Assembly: GCA_003669055.1 (NCBI GenBank)
Contig: RAYB01000006.1
Span: forward strand, 62,001-126,000
DNA from: a bacterium 1XD21-70
Lineage (GTDB): Bacteria; Bacillota; Clostridia; Lachnospirales; Lachnospiraceae
DNA length: 64,000 bases
Reading direction: 5' to 3'
Shown here piece after piece: positions 17,066-24,528 of the stretch. The first letter of the stretch is position 1. Each line of letters begins with the position of its first letter. Under the pieces are notes generated by a model. That model had not been told where the DNA came from, did not search any database, and saw only the letters and a list, made by a program, of their open reading frames with translations. The translations under genes were made by a program, and so were the position numbers.

Positions 17066-17566
17066 ATGAAAAATTATTTAATGAAAAAAGTAGTTATAGG
17101 TTTGTCTATCATGTTAATGGTGATACCGACAATTACTGCCTATGCACAGAATAAGAATGTATCAACAGATGCAATAACAAGGATGTATGAGGGCGAAGAT
17201 TTTGTTCGTGCTGAAGTGTCACCACGGGGACAACTAATCTCTTCTGTTCAGTTGGAGTTGTCAGAGGAAGGATATCATAGATTAGGGATCTATTCTGAGG
17301 TTTTGTGCCATGTTGATATGAAAAAGATTAAAATGACGGTTACCTTACAGAAATATGTAAACGGTAGCTGGACAAACGTTCACCGCAAGGAAGAGGAATG
17401 GCTGGCGGAGGATTATCCAGAATTATCCATGGCAATGATTTCTTATGACCTTACCGGAATGTCAGCAGGAAAATACCGCTTAAAAGGCGGGTATTCTGTT
17501 TTTGAGTTGAATGGCAGTCTGCAGGAGTTCAAAACAGTGACAACAGCATCATTGACAATTAACTAA
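17066..17566 (+). CDS. Small exported protein of unknown function
   Basis: A 166-residue protein with a signal peptide (MKKVVIGLSIMLMVIPTI then AYAQ), so it is probably secreted or surface-released. The mature part is beta-rich (VTLQKYVNGSWTNVHRKEE, then GKYRLKGGYSVFELNG) and resembles short exported proteins common in Lachnospiraceae. AGGAGGAGC precedes the ATG. It lies 27 bases after the single-span membrane protein gene and may be co-transcribed with it. No function is claimed. Confidence 0.6.
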   Translation: MKNYLMKKVVIGLSIMLMVIPTITAYAQNKNVSTDAITRMYEGEDFVRAEVSPRGQLISSVQLELSEEGYHRLGIYSEVLCHVDMKKIKMTVTLQKYVNGSWTNVHRKEEEWLAEDYPELSMAMISYDLTGMSAGKYRLKGGYSVFELNGSLQEFKTVTTASLTIN

Positions 17567-17681
17567 GCAGAACTTCACTCTGCTTCATAATCCCGGGAAT
17601 GTTGCGTTTTTGATAATGCTTACATTATATACTGAATCTTTTACTGCGGGATATGGATTCAGCAGTGGGGATTTGGGGCTT

Positions 17682-17707
17682 ATGGATGGGGTGCAGACCC
17701 CATCCAT
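17682..17707. terminator. Hairpin between converging genes
   Basis: ATGGATGGGG and CCCCATCCAT form a perfect 10-base stem with loop TGCAGA between the exported-protein gene and the convergent PepSY gene. T-runs are weak, so it is a probable but not certain bidirectional terminator. Confidence 0.45.
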
Positions 17708-17727
17708 GAGTTTATTTCTTTTAAACC

Positions 17728-18579
17728 TTAATCATAAATACTCTCAACGTCCCAGTCTAAGATGGTTCCGGAGACTGCGTCGATCTCGAATTCATATTCT
17801 AGCATATTGTAGAAAAATTCACCATTATAGATCAGCCGTCCATCATCATATTCTTTATAAATCCGTCCCCAGGTGACCTGGTCTTCTTTTAGGCCGGCTT
17901 TTTTCAGGGCGGCGGTTTTGGCGTCATTTAGGCTGATTTTGGCCGGATTTTCTTCGCTGGCCTGGCGGTTTTGGCTGCCTGATTTGCTGGCTGAGGCTTG
18001 GGAGGAGCCTTTGTGGTGGAATTCGGCGTGCTGGTGGGCATAGTTACTGTCTGAGTCATAGTCCCAGGCAATGATCTCTCCGCTTTTTGCATCTACCTCA
18101 TATTCATATTTCTGGTAGCTGCCGGTATAAAATTCAAATTCGTAGATCAGGCGGCCATCGTCGAGATCGGCATCTTTCTTTAGGAAAGTAACGGCGTCCG
18201 ATGCCTTTCCGGCATGCTTTAGCGCAATTTCTTCTGCCTGTGCCAAGGAGATGTTTTTGCCGGAATCACCGGCGGCTGGCAGGGCAGCTTTCTTGTAATC
18301 GGTTCCTAAGATCTCTCCGTTTTCTGCCAGGATTTCATAATCGTACTCTTCATTGGCATTTGTTATAAATTCGACGTTGAATATTGTCTTGCCATCTTCC
18401 AGATCCAGTTCTGAGCGGATAAAGGCTACATCTTCTGTTTTTACACCAGCATTTTCCAGGGCGATTGATTTGGCTTTTTCTTCCGTGATCTGGGCTGCAA
18501 ATACAGTAGTGGCAAGCGCCGCCGTAAGGAGCCCTGCTGCAATAATAGCCGGCAGAACCTTAGTTTTTTGTTTTACCAT
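17728..18579 (-). CDS. Exported protein with three PepSY domains
   Basis: A 283-residue protein with a signal peptide (KVLPAIIAAGLLTAALATTVFA) and three PepSY repeats. Each has the pattern xxxAxxxALxxAG, then DGRxxYxxEF, then YEYEVDAxSGxIxxWD; they begin near residues 30, 108 and 212. A His/Ser-rich linker (HQHAEFHHKGSSQAS) lies between repeats 2 and 3. PepSY proteins act outside the membrane, often as protease-regulating or binding modules; the target here is unknown. A consensus promoter lies 60 bases upstream. Confidence 0.82.
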   Translation of the reverse strand: MVKQKTKVLPAIIAAGLLTAALATTVFAAQITEEKAKSIALENAGVKTEDVAFIRSELDLEDGKTIFNVEFITNANEEYDYEILAENGEILGTDYKKAALPAAGDSGKNISLAQAEEIALKHAGKASDAVTFLKKDADLDDGRLIYEFEFYTGSYQKYEYEVDAKSGEIIAWDYDSDSNYAHQHAEFHHKGSSQASASKSGSQNRQASEENPAKISLNDAKTAALKKAGLKEDQVTWGRIYKEYDDGRLIYNGEFFYNMLEYEFEIDAVSGTILDWDVESIYD

Positions 18580-18638
18580 AATGATAACCTCCTTGCTTAA
18601 AGATGATAAACTGCATTGTTTGGGCAGTTCATATGGAT

Positions 18639-18667
18639 ATTATAATAGAATGCAAATGAAAAGTCAA
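18639..18667 (-). promoter_or_regulatory. Sigma-A promoter of the PepSY gene
   Basis: Minus-strand TTGACT (18662-18667), 17 bases, TATAAT (18639-18644), about 60 bases before the start codon. Confidence 0.72.
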
Positions 18668-18743
18668 AGGAAGACCATGGTTTGTTTGGCTGATTGGTTA
18701 GGAGATCAAAGTATTTCCAGGGGTGGTAATGGATGGGCTTGAT

Positions 18744-18779
18744 AAAAATAAGCGGCACATCCGTGAAGAAGTGCCGCTT
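18744..18779 (-). terminator. Intrinsic terminator after oppA
   Basis: On the minus strand AAGCGGCAC and GTGCCGCTT form a 9-base stem with a 12-base loop, followed by ATTTTTAT. It lies about 30 bases after the oppA stop codon. Confidence 0.75.
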
Positions 18780-18806
18780 GGAAATATAATTTGCCGACGA
18801 TTTTTA

Positions 18807-20369
18807 TTACTCTTCTGTTACAACGGCATTCTGATACTCATGGGCGCCGATCTGGCTTAATGCCAGGCCGCTCAATTTGGAAGTTGCGGCGATCACCTTG
18901 GTTTCGCTATATAGGCCGATGATAGGGGTATCGGTTACCATGTCATCGTAGAGCTGCTTTAATAGCGTTTCCCGCTCCTCGCCTTCGCCGGTGGAGGCAT
19001 ACTTCACATAGGTATCATCAAACTCTGAATTGTAATACCGGGAAAAGTTGTTTACGGAGGAGGACAGCAGCATGCCGTTAAATACGTAATCTGCATGGCC
19101 GGAGTTCGTCTGCCAGAAGTCCAGCATCAAATCAAAATCCTCGCCTGCCTCAATCAGGGAGAAGGAGGTATTGTCATCCTGAGTGACAATATTCAAGGTG
19201 ATTCCGACTTCTGCCAGCTGGCTCTGCATGACCTGGGCGATCTCTGTGTTGGTCTGGTTGGAGTTCGTCCACAGTGTCAGTTCAAAGCCATCGCCATAGC
19301 CCGCCTGCTGGAGGAGGGACTTGGCTCGTTCAGGGTCGTAGCTGTTGGATTCATATTCACGGTAATCCTCGGCAGCCTGCGGAACGATGTTGTCAGAGAC
19401 AGTGCCGAAGCCATATAGCAGGGAATCTACGATAGTCTGCTTGTTAATGGCACATTCAACGGCCTTACGCACGTCCGCATTACCCACAGGGCCATCGGAA
19501 TCACAGTTTAGTTCCATAAGGATGATCTTCATGGACGGGCAGGTAAGGATCTGGAGATCCTTGTTGTCCTGGACTCTGGAAATATCATTGTTCGGAATAT
19601 CATATGCCACATCCACTTCCCCTGTCTCCAGCATCATGGTGCGCTGGGAAGCTTCCGGAACGATTTTCATGGTCAAGAACTGTGTTTTGGCCGGTTCGCC
19701 CCAGTAGCCGTCAAAACGTTCTACGGTATAATAATCACCCTCAACGGCTTCTTTCAGCTTATAGGGGCCGGTGCCGATGGGGTTTTCGCCGAAGGAGGCC
19801 TCATCATATTCAGCAGGAACCACAGCCGCCTGTGGAAGGGTCAAAATGCTTAAAAAAGCGGGATTAGGATCTTTCAGCTTTACGGTGACATGATAATCAT
19901 CATCGATAGTACAGCTTTCATAATTGCCTACAAACAGGGCGCCCCTTTTGTCGATCAGATCCAATGTGAACTTCACATCCTCTGCGTTCATGTCAGAACC
20001 GTCGTGGAATTTTACCCCTTCACGGAGGGTCAGTTTTAGTGTGGTATCGTCAGCCCACTCATATTCCGTGGCCAGGCATGGCTGCGTTTTCATGTCGGAA
20101 TCATGGGTGAAGAGCGGATCGAACATATTGTTGGAAATGGAATATGCCCGTTCCTGCTGTCCGATCGTGGCATCTAAGGTGGTCAGGTCGTTGCCCTGGC
20201 AAAAGATGATCTCGTCTTTGATATTGCCGCTCCCGGCGGCATCTGCGGACTCGCTGCCGGAGGGGGCGTTGCCTGCGGCTCCCCCGGCATTGCTGTTTGT
20301 CTCGCCTTTGCCGCCGCAGCCCGTCATGAACAGACAGGCCGCAAGACATATCACTAGTGCTTTTTTCAT
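18807..20369 (-). CDS. oppA: Oligopeptide ABC transporter substrate-binding lipoprotein (OppA-like)
   Basis: A 520-residue SBP_bac_5 family lipoprotein. The signal sequence ends in LFMTGC with the lipobox Cys at residue 18, followed by a Gly/Ser/Asn-rich linker. Family features include LTLREGVKFHDGSDMNAEDVKF (first part of the motif in short: LREGVKFHDG), NPIGTGPYKL, and KAVECAINKQ. It would sit on the outer membrane face and hand peptides to the Opp permease. AGGAGG lies upstream of the ATG, 32 bases after oppF. Because oppF is cut by the prophage, expression and function of this gene in the lysogen are doubtful. Confidence 0.87.
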   Translation of the reverse strand: MKKALVICLAACLFMTGCGGKGETNSNAGGAAGNAPSGSESADAAGSGNIKDEIIFCQGNDLTTLDATIGQQERAYSISNNMFDPLFTHDSDMKTQPCLATEYEWADDTTLKLTLREGVKFHDGSDMNAEDVKFTLDLIDKRGALFVGNYESCTIDDDYHVTVKLKDPNPAFLSILTLPQAAVVPAEYDEASFGENPIGTGPYKLKEAVEGDYYTVERFDGYWGEPAKTQFLTMKIVPEASQRTMMLETGEVDVAYDIPNNDISRVQDNKDLQILTCPSMKIILMELNCDSDGPVGNADVRKAVECAINKQTIVDSLLYGFGTVSDNIVPQAAEDYREYESNSYDPERAKSLLQQAGYGDGFELTLWTNSNQTNTEIAQVMQSQLAEVGITLNIVTQDDNTSFSLIEAGEDFDLMLDFWQTNSGHADYVFNGMLLSSSVNNFSRYYNSEFDDTYVKYASTGEGEERETLLKQLYDDMVTDTPIIGLYSETKVIAATSKLSGLALSQIGAHEYQNAVVTEE

Positions 20370-21240
20370 GGATTATTTCCTCCTCGTTTTAATGAATATA
20401 TTCAACTCTTTGCTTTTTGTTCTGCGCAAAGGAGATGACAGGATACATAGTGCCCCAAAGAAGCTTCTGTTTCTTGTATCGGACGGGCGCATTCTGGCTT
20501 GGCATGGGGGCAGCGTTTGGCAAACCGGCAGCCTTCGCCCATATTGATAGGGGAACTGAGTTCGCCCCGCAGGATCTCACGTTCCATCTTAATGTCAGGG
20601 TCCGGTATGGGGATTGCGGATAGCAGAGCCTGAGTATAGGGGTGGAGCGGATGCTCAAAAAGTTCCTGGGGCTTTGCCCGCTCAACCAGCTGCCCTAGGT
20701 ACATGACAACAATATCATCGGACAGATGTTTGACGACGGACAGGTCATGGGTGATAAAAAGGTATGTCAGCCCCATCTGCTCCTGGAGATCCTGCATCAG
20801 GTTCAAGACCTGTGCCTGAATGGACACATCCAAAGCGGATACCGGTTCGTCACAGACGACAAATTCCGGATTCAATGCCAACGCCCTGGCGATTCCGATC
20901 CTTTGCCTGCGGCCCCCGTCCAGTTCGTGGGGATATGAATTTGCAAAGCGTCTGGCCAAGCCGACCAGATCCATCATCTCCCCGACTTTCTTTTGCAGGC
21001 CTTGCTTGTCGTTTTTGCGGTAGACCCCTTGTAACACCAGGGGAGCTTCGATTGCCTGGCTTACGGTCATACGCGGGTTCAGGGAGGAATACGGATCCTG
21101 GAAAATGATCTGCATTTTGGAACGCAGGGCTTTTACCTGCTTTTTGTCATAGTTTACAATGTTTTCGCCGTTGAACCAGATTTCCCCAGAGGTTGGCTCC
21201 TGGAGACGGAGGATCGTGCGCCCCAATGTGGATTTGCCGC

Positions 21241-21262
21241 ATCCGGATTCCCGTCTATGTGA
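21241..21262. other. Left prophage-host junction (putative attL)
   Basis: Similarity to OppF stops abruptly here, inside the codons for the Walker A glycine-rich loop. Host sequence (GAATCCGGATGCGGC on the minus strand) gives way to phage sequence at about 21251-21253. The exact core cannot be defined without the right junction, which is outside the window. Confidence 0.6.
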
Positions 21263-21267
21263 GTAAC

Positions 21268-21303
21268 TAGGAAAAAGAAAAGCCGCATTTTCAGCGGTTT
21301 TCC
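21268..21303 (-). terminator. Probable terminator after the phage xre gene
   Basis: On the minus strand AAAACCGC and GCGG-C-TTTT pair around TGAAAAT and are followed by CTTTTT. It lies 10 bases after the xre stop and inside the first codons of the hybrid oppF frame, so it would cut off transcription entering opp from the prophage. Confidence 0.5.
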
Positions 21304-21312
21304 TGTCTTTAT

Positions 21313-21537
21313 TCATCCAACTTCTTCCCCGGTTTCTTTGTCTATGAATGAAATTTTCAATTCACATCCAACCGATTCAGCGATCGCCCTCAATTCTGAT
21401 TCTTTGAAATCGCCGCGCTTTAGCTTGTTAGAAAAATTCTGCCGTGTCTGGCCCGTTTCTTCTGCCACATTGTACATTGTTTTTCCGGATCTGGTTACGG
21501 CGATTCTTATTTTTTCGGCCGTGTTCAGGTTCGACAT
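21313..21537 (-). CDS. Small XRE-type helix-turn-helix regulator
   Basis: A 74-residue protein made almost entirely of one Cro/C1-type helix-turn-helix: MYNVAEETGQTRQNFSNKLK is the DNA-binding unit and SELRAIAESVGCELKISF the closing helix and strand. There is no separate dimerisation or peptidase domain. It is the first phage gene and is divergent from the small-gene array; its promoter and the four array promoters share one operator motif, so it is the natural candidate repressor of all five. It could also be a Cro-like antagonist with the main repressor elsewhere. Confidence 0.72.
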   Translation of the reverse strand: MSNLNTAEKIRIAVTRSGKTMYNVAEETGQTRQNFSNKLKRGDFKESELRAIAESVGCELKISFIDKETGEEVG

Positions 21538-21568
21538 AATATCACCTTCTTTCTGTGGTTATGCATTT

Positions 21569-21597
21569 ATTTTAAAATATACACTCTAAAATGTCAA
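21569..21597 (-). promoter_or_regulatory. xre promoter with operator in the spacer
   Basis: Minus-strand TTGACA (21592-21597), 17 bases, TAAAAT (21569-21574). The plus-strand reading of 21579-21596, ATACACTCTAAAATGTCA, matches the operator found in the array promoters (ATACACTAGAGAATGTAT in the same orientation) at 13 of 18 positions. Confidence 0.65.
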
Positions 21598-21644
21598 TAG
21601 GAAATTATATATTTATTTTTTATCAATTTTCTTTACATTTTTAC

Positions 21645-21673
21645 TTGACAAAATACATTCTCTAGTGTATAAT
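21645..21673 (+). promoter_or_regulatory. Array promoter P1 with palindromic operator
   Basis: TTGACA, 17 bases, TATAAT: a perfect consensus promoter. The spacer and -10 contain the operator ATACATTCTCTAGTGTAT (21653-21670), an imperfect palindrome with ATACA/TGTAT arms. The leader that follows, ending AGAGAGGAAATAAAA-ATG, is shared with the other three array promoters. Confidence 0.8.
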
Positions 21674-21711
21674 GTAAATATGAAGTGAAGCAAGAAAGAG
21701 AGGAAATAAAA

Positions 21712-21936
21712 ATGAAAAAATTTGAAGTAGGAACATATAAAACATACGCCGGAACATTTGAAACAACATATTGCATTGAAAAGGTAACTGAAAAAACCGT
21801 AACCGTAACAATACACAAGGGCGGCCGGTATGAAAAAACAAAACGCTGTAAAATAGTTGATTGTGGAAAAAATCAGTATTGTGAAGCGTTCGGATTGTTC
21901 TTGGAATCCGACGATGAAAAAATCGAAATAGCATAA
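21712..21936 (+). CDS. Small array protein 1, unknown function
   Basis: A 74-residue, probably beta-rich protein opening MKKFEVGTYKTYAGTF, with Thr/Val-rich strands (EKTVTVTIHKGG) and three Cys. Its first seven residues equal those of the next gene product, and the two share the pattern of a C-x-x-x tract followed by KxCxI, so they look like diverged paralogs. The start is set by AGAGAGGAAATAAAA directly before the ATG. No family is recognised. It is the first gene driven by P1. Confidence 0.6.
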   Translation: MKKFEVGTYKTYAGTFETTYCIEKVTEKTVTVTIHKGGRYEKTKRCKIVDCGKNQYCEAFGLFLESDDEKIEIA

Positions 21937-21942
21937 ATCATC

Positions 21943-21962
21943 AGGCCCCGGAATCCGGGGCC
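21943..21962 (+). terminator. GC hairpin after array gene 1
   Basis: GGCCCCGG-AAT-CCGGGGCC is a perfect 8-base stem with a 3-base loop just after the stop codon. It has no T-run, so it may only slow transcription or stabilise the RNA. Confidence 0.35.
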
Positions 21963-21991
21963 GCCCATAAAAAGAAAGTGAGGAAAAGGAA

Positions 21992-22216
21992 ATGAAAAAA
22001 TTTGAAGTAGGGAAACAATATAGCATGTCAAGTATTTGTGATCATAACTGTATCTGGACATATACCGTTACCACACGGACGGCACAAACAATTACAATTA
22101 CAGACGGAACCGAAGTAAAGAAATGCCGGATCAATAAAAAGATTTCTGAATATAGCAACGCGGAAACGGTTTACCCGTTGGGCCGGTACTCGATGGCTCC
22201 CAGCTTGACAGCATAA
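21992..22216 (+). CDS. Small array protein 2, paralog of protein 1
   Basis: A 74-residue protein opening MKKFEVGKQYSMSSICDHNC. The core TARTAQTITITDG-like stretch (TVTTRTAQTITITDGTEV), the basic KKCRINKK and the C-terminal PLGRYSMAPSLTA suggest a small beta-barrel fold. Proteins with this tail are common as unannotated genes on Clostridial mobile elements; function is unknown. A GAGGAAAAGG lies before the ATG. It has no promoter of its own and probably shares P1 with gene 1. Confidence 0.6.
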   Translation: MKKFEVGKQYSMSSICDHNCIWTYTVTTRTAQTITITDGTEVKKCRINKKISEYSNAETVYPLGRYSMAPSLTA

Positions 22217-22230
22217 ATAATTCTCTGCAC

Positions 22231-22255
22231 AGGGCTGCCAGGCCCTTTTTATTTT
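22231..22255 (+). terminator. Intrinsic terminator after array gene 2
   Basis: AGGGC-TGCCAG-GCCCT followed by TTTTATTTTG. The stem, T-run and the next 60 or more bases are nearly repeated after the gene at 23372. Confidence 0.7.
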
Positions 22256-22321
22256 GTTCATTCGTGCGTGTATTTTGGAAAAGATTTCTTGAAAAAAGTT
22301 TAAATATTTTTACATTTTATC

Positions 22322-22350
22322 TTGACAAAATACATTCTCTAGTGTATAAT
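22322..22350 (+). promoter_or_regulatory. Array promoter P2 with palindromic operator
   Basis: TTGACA, 17 bases, TATAAT, with the same operator ATACATTCTCTAGTGTAT at 22330-22347 and the same leader ending AGAGAGGAAACAAAA before the ATG. Confidence 0.8.
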
Positions 22351-22389
22351 GTAAACATAAGATAAAACAAAGAAAGAGAGGAAACAAAA

Positions 22390-22746
22390 ATGAAAAAAGC
22401 TGAATTAGTTATCAATAAAGAATATAGCCAGGAAGTTAAAACAATGTATTATCGTATGGAGTCCGTCGCAAATTGTAACTGGCTTCAGGAATCTGTCGAA
22501 GAACTCAATAAAGCAATATTGACGGATTTCTATGCAGCTGTTGAATGGCTGTTAAAGCGCGGATATGATGAATACCACGAAGAATATAGTAATACTATAA
22601 ATCCGGCGCAACAAAACGCATTTGCCGCGCTTCGTTCTTATAGGGTATTGCGTAATGGTCATTATAAATCCGTAAAAATATTTCAGGCAGCTTTCGGCGG
22701 CTGCTATATAACCGAATGTAATTTGCAGAACGAATGGCAATCATAG
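22390..22746 (+). CDS. Small array protein 3, unknown function
   Basis: A 118-residue protein, mostly helical in its first 60 residues (NWLQESVEELNKAILTDFY) and aromatic-rich toward the end (FQAAFGGCYITECNLQNEW). No signal peptide or membrane segment. Driven alone by P2, followed by a hairpin. No family is recognised. Size, isolation on its own promoter and phage location are compatible with a host-takeover or anti-defence protein, but nothing in the sequence proves that. Confidence 0.6.
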   Translation: MKKAELVINKEYSQEVKTMYYRMESVANCNWLQESVEELNKAILTDFYAAVEWLLKRGYDEYHEEYSNTINPAQQNAFAALRSYRVLRNGHYKSVKIFQAAFGGCYITECNLQNEWQS

Positions 22747-22751
22747 GCGCC

Positions 22752-22769
22752 AGGGGCGGAAACGCCCCT
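22752..22769 (+). terminator. Hairpin after array gene 3
   Basis: AGGGGCG-GAAA-CGCCCCT, a 7-base stem with a GAAA tetraloop, followed by TGTATATTT. A weak-to-moderate intrinsic terminator. Confidence 0.5.
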
Positions 22770-22836
22770 TGTATATTTCATAATGTACAATGTAAAAATA
22801 TATTTTAAAAAATACAGAATTTATTTACATTTTCTC

Positions 22837-22865
22837 TTGACAAAATACATTCTCTAGTGTATAAT
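22837..22865 (+). promoter_or_regulatory. Array promoter P3 with palindromic operator
   Basis: TTGACA, 17 bases, TATAAT; operator at 22845-22862 identical to those of P1 and P2. Confidence 0.8.
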
Positions 22866-22904
22866 GTAAACATAAGATAAAACAAAGAAAGAGAGGAAAT
22901 AAAA

Positions 22905-23321
22905 ATGAGAATAACATATAACAAAGAGCAAAAGGCATATATCGAAGCAAAAAAGGCCCTGGACATTCTGGAATCCCAGGAAGCAAAAATGGAAGCTGAA
23001 TTTGTGGCAAGTCTTGGAATCACAAACGACGACGGAACCGCGCCGGAAAAAACCTGGATGATCGACAATGACGAAATAGCAGAAAAAGCTATTGATGACT
23101 TCGGAAAAATTGAAGAGGAATCCGGATTGTGGGGAAAAATTCTTTCTGCAAAAGAAGCCCTGAAAACAGCTGAAGAAAATCTTATCCAGTACGCGCTTTC
23201 AATCATCCCATTTCAGAAAGAACGCGCCACGTTGACGAAGGCAGCCAGGGAAAATTATAAAATCCGTATGCAGATTTTAGAAAGCGTCCTGAAGCTGGAC
23301 GCAAGAACCGTAAAAAGATAA
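22905..23321 (+). CDS. Small array protein 4, helical, unknown function
   Basis: A 138-residue, highly charged, almost wholly helical protein: an N-terminal coiled-coil-like run (KEQKAYIEAKKALDILESQ), an acidic loop (TNDDGTAPEKTWMIDNDE), and a C-terminal helix bundle ending in KLDARTVKR. No membrane segment, no recognisable domain. Transcribed from P3 together with the next gene. Confidence 0.6.
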   Translation: MRITYNKEQKAYIEAKKALDILESQEAKMEAEFVASLGITNDDGTAPEKTWMIDNDEIAEKAIDDFGKIEEESGLWGKILSAKEALKTAEENLIQYALSIIPFQKERATLTKAARENYKIRMQILESVLKLDARTVKR

Positions 23322-23371
23322 ATTTTGATAGGCTGGCGGCGGCTCCGCCGCTGGCCGGGAAGGGGATCGCT

Positions 23372-23563
23372 ATGTGGGAATGGCACAACAAAGAGGAAAG
23401 CCGGGCCTTTTCTGCCGTATATAGTGAGTGCTGCAAACATAAATGGACTGTTGAGGAATGGAGAAACAACGGTTCCGGATGGAAGAAAACCGGATTTTAT
23501 ATCAGATTTGACACATTCGAAGAAGCAAGGGATTTCGCCAGGGGAAAATTGTTCCCAGCATAG
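23372..23563 (+). CDS. Small array protein 5, unknown function
   Basis: A 63-residue protein rich in Trp, Phe and charged residues (MWEWHNKEESRAFSAVYSE, then FYIRFDTFEEARDFARGKL). AAGGGGATCGCT precedes the ATG. It lies 50 bases after gene 4 with no promoter between, so the two form one unit. It ends at a strong terminator. No family is recognised. Confidence 0.55.
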   Translation: MWEWHNKEESRAFSAVYSECCKHKWTVEEWRNNGSGWKKTGFYIRFDTFEEARDFARGKLFPA

Positions 23564-23585
23564 GGCCGCCAGGCCCTTTTTATTT
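23562..23585 (+). terminator. Intrinsic terminator after array gene 5
   Basis: AGGGCC-GCCA-GGCCCT followed by TTTTATTTTG. Closely similar to the terminator at 22231. Confidence 0.75.
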
Positions 23586-23652
23586 TGTTCATTCTTGCGT
23601 GTATTTTGGAAATGTTTTCTTGAAAAAAGTTTAAATATTTTTACATTTTCTC

Positions 23653-23681
23653 TTGACAAAATACATTCTCTAGTGTATAAT
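23653..23681 (+). promoter_or_regulatory. Array promoter P4 with palindromic operator
   Basis: TTGACA, 17 bases, TATAAT; operator at 23661-23678 identical to the other array operators. Confidence 0.8.
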
Positions 23682-23720
23682 GTAAACATAAGATAAAGCA
23701 AGGAAAGAGAGGAAATAAAA

Positions 23721-24179
23721 ATGTTAGATAAAAACGGTATCGAAATTAAAACAGGCGACGTTGTAGAAATCACGGGTGCATATTTCAAGAATGACAACGG
23801 ATTCTATTATGTGGAACATTCTGCCGGGGATCCTGGATGGTCAGGGCGCGATCACTCCCTTAGAAAGATTTCTAAACGCGGCAAAATCAGCAAGGCAAAA
23901 CATAATATTTGCTTCTGGCCTATCAGCATATCAACAAACAGCTTTGAAATAAGGGTAACGGCTAAAGCCTGGAATAAAGAACACGCCGCGATCGAAGTCA
24001 AGACTGATATTGACCGGTCAGAAATAGCCGAATATTTCCAGGAAAAAGCGGAAGGCATGGATGAACAAATTAAATACTATACCTGGAATTTTGGTGAAAC
24101 ATCCGAAACAACGCTTGAAAGTAAAAGGATAAAGGCACATTTTGAAAAAGTGGCTAACATGATTTTAGCTGAAGCATAA
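23721..24179 (+). CDS. Small array protein 6, unknown function
   Basis: A 152-residue protein. The N-terminus (KNGIEIKTGDVVEITGAYF, then NDNGFYYVEHSAGD) looks like a small SH3/KOW-like barrel; the rest is a mixed region with NSFEIRVTAKAWNKEHAA and a C-terminal helix. First gene of the P4 unit, followed 37 bases later by a zinc-finger-like gene. No function is assigned. Confidence 0.6.
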   Translation: MLDKNGIEIKTGDVVEITGAYFKNDNGFYYVEHSAGDPGWSGRDHSLRKISKRGKISKAKHNICFWPISISTNSFEIRVTAKAWNKEHAAIEVKTDIDRSEIAEYFQEKAEGMDEQIKYYTWNFGETSETTLESKRIKAHFEKVANMILAEA

Positions 24180-24216
24180 AACAGGCGGCGGCCGCCAGGA
24201 AGGAAGGCGATCGAAA

Positions 24217-24528
24217 ATGTCAGAAATAGTTATGTGTGGAAAGTGTAACGGCTCCGGAAAATATATTTACCGTTCCGGCGCCGTCGGCCCCTGTTATTCA
24301 TGCAGCGGAAGCGGAAAGCTGAAAAGGACGGAACACAAGCTATATAAAATCACCATAAACGACGAAGCCGGGAATCCTTTTCAATGGCTGAATGTAAAAG
24401 CCAGAAGCCAGGCGGAAGCGGAACGCAAGGCCCGCAAGATAGGTGAAAATGGATGTTTCAAGAATCGGCTCGATACTATAACCGCCACCGAAAACGGAAC
24501 GGAATACACATATAAGCCAGCAAAATAA
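24217..24528 (+). CDS. Small array protein 7 with DnaJ-like zinc-binding motif
   Basis: A 103-residue protein. CGKCNGSGKYIYRSG and CYSCSGSGKLKR form two CxxCxGxG motifs, as in the DnaJ zinc-finger centre, and probably bind one zinc ion. The remainder (YKITINDEAGNPFQWLNVKA then AEAERKARKIGENG) is a small alpha/beta region. GGAAGGAAGG lies before the ATG. Last gene of the plus-strand array. Confidence 0.6.
   Translation: MSEIVMCGKCNGSGKYIYRSGAVGPCYSCSGSGKLKRTEHKLYKITINDEAGNPFQWLNVKARSQAEAERKARKIGENGCFKNRLDTITATENGTEYTYKPAK

Larger units (their letters stand above)
20402..21316 (-). pseudogene. oppF: oppF-like ABC ATPase truncated at its Walker A by prophage insertion
   Basis: The host-derived part runs from 20402 to about 21252 and is a normal OppF-type ATPase from [14 protein letters not shown] onward: Q-loop FQDPYSSLNP, signature HELDGGRRQRIGIA, Walker B FVVCDEPVSALD, H-loop ITHDLSVV, and the C-terminal Cys cluster (CRFAKRCPHAKPEC) of oligopeptide transporter ATPases. 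Upstream of the Walker A, the first 22 codons (MNKDRKTAENAAFLF onward) are phage sequence, so the first Gly of the Walker A, the A-loop and the leading strands are missing. The new ATG overlaps the stop of the phage xre gene (ATGA). An intact product is not expected; the missing 5' end should lie beyond the far end of the prophage. Confidence 0.82.

Noticed and set aside
20402-21316. Functional full-length oppF starting at 21316
   Set aside because: The first 22 codons are phage-derived, the first Walker A glycine and all upstream strands of the domain are missing, and a terminator lies within the start region.
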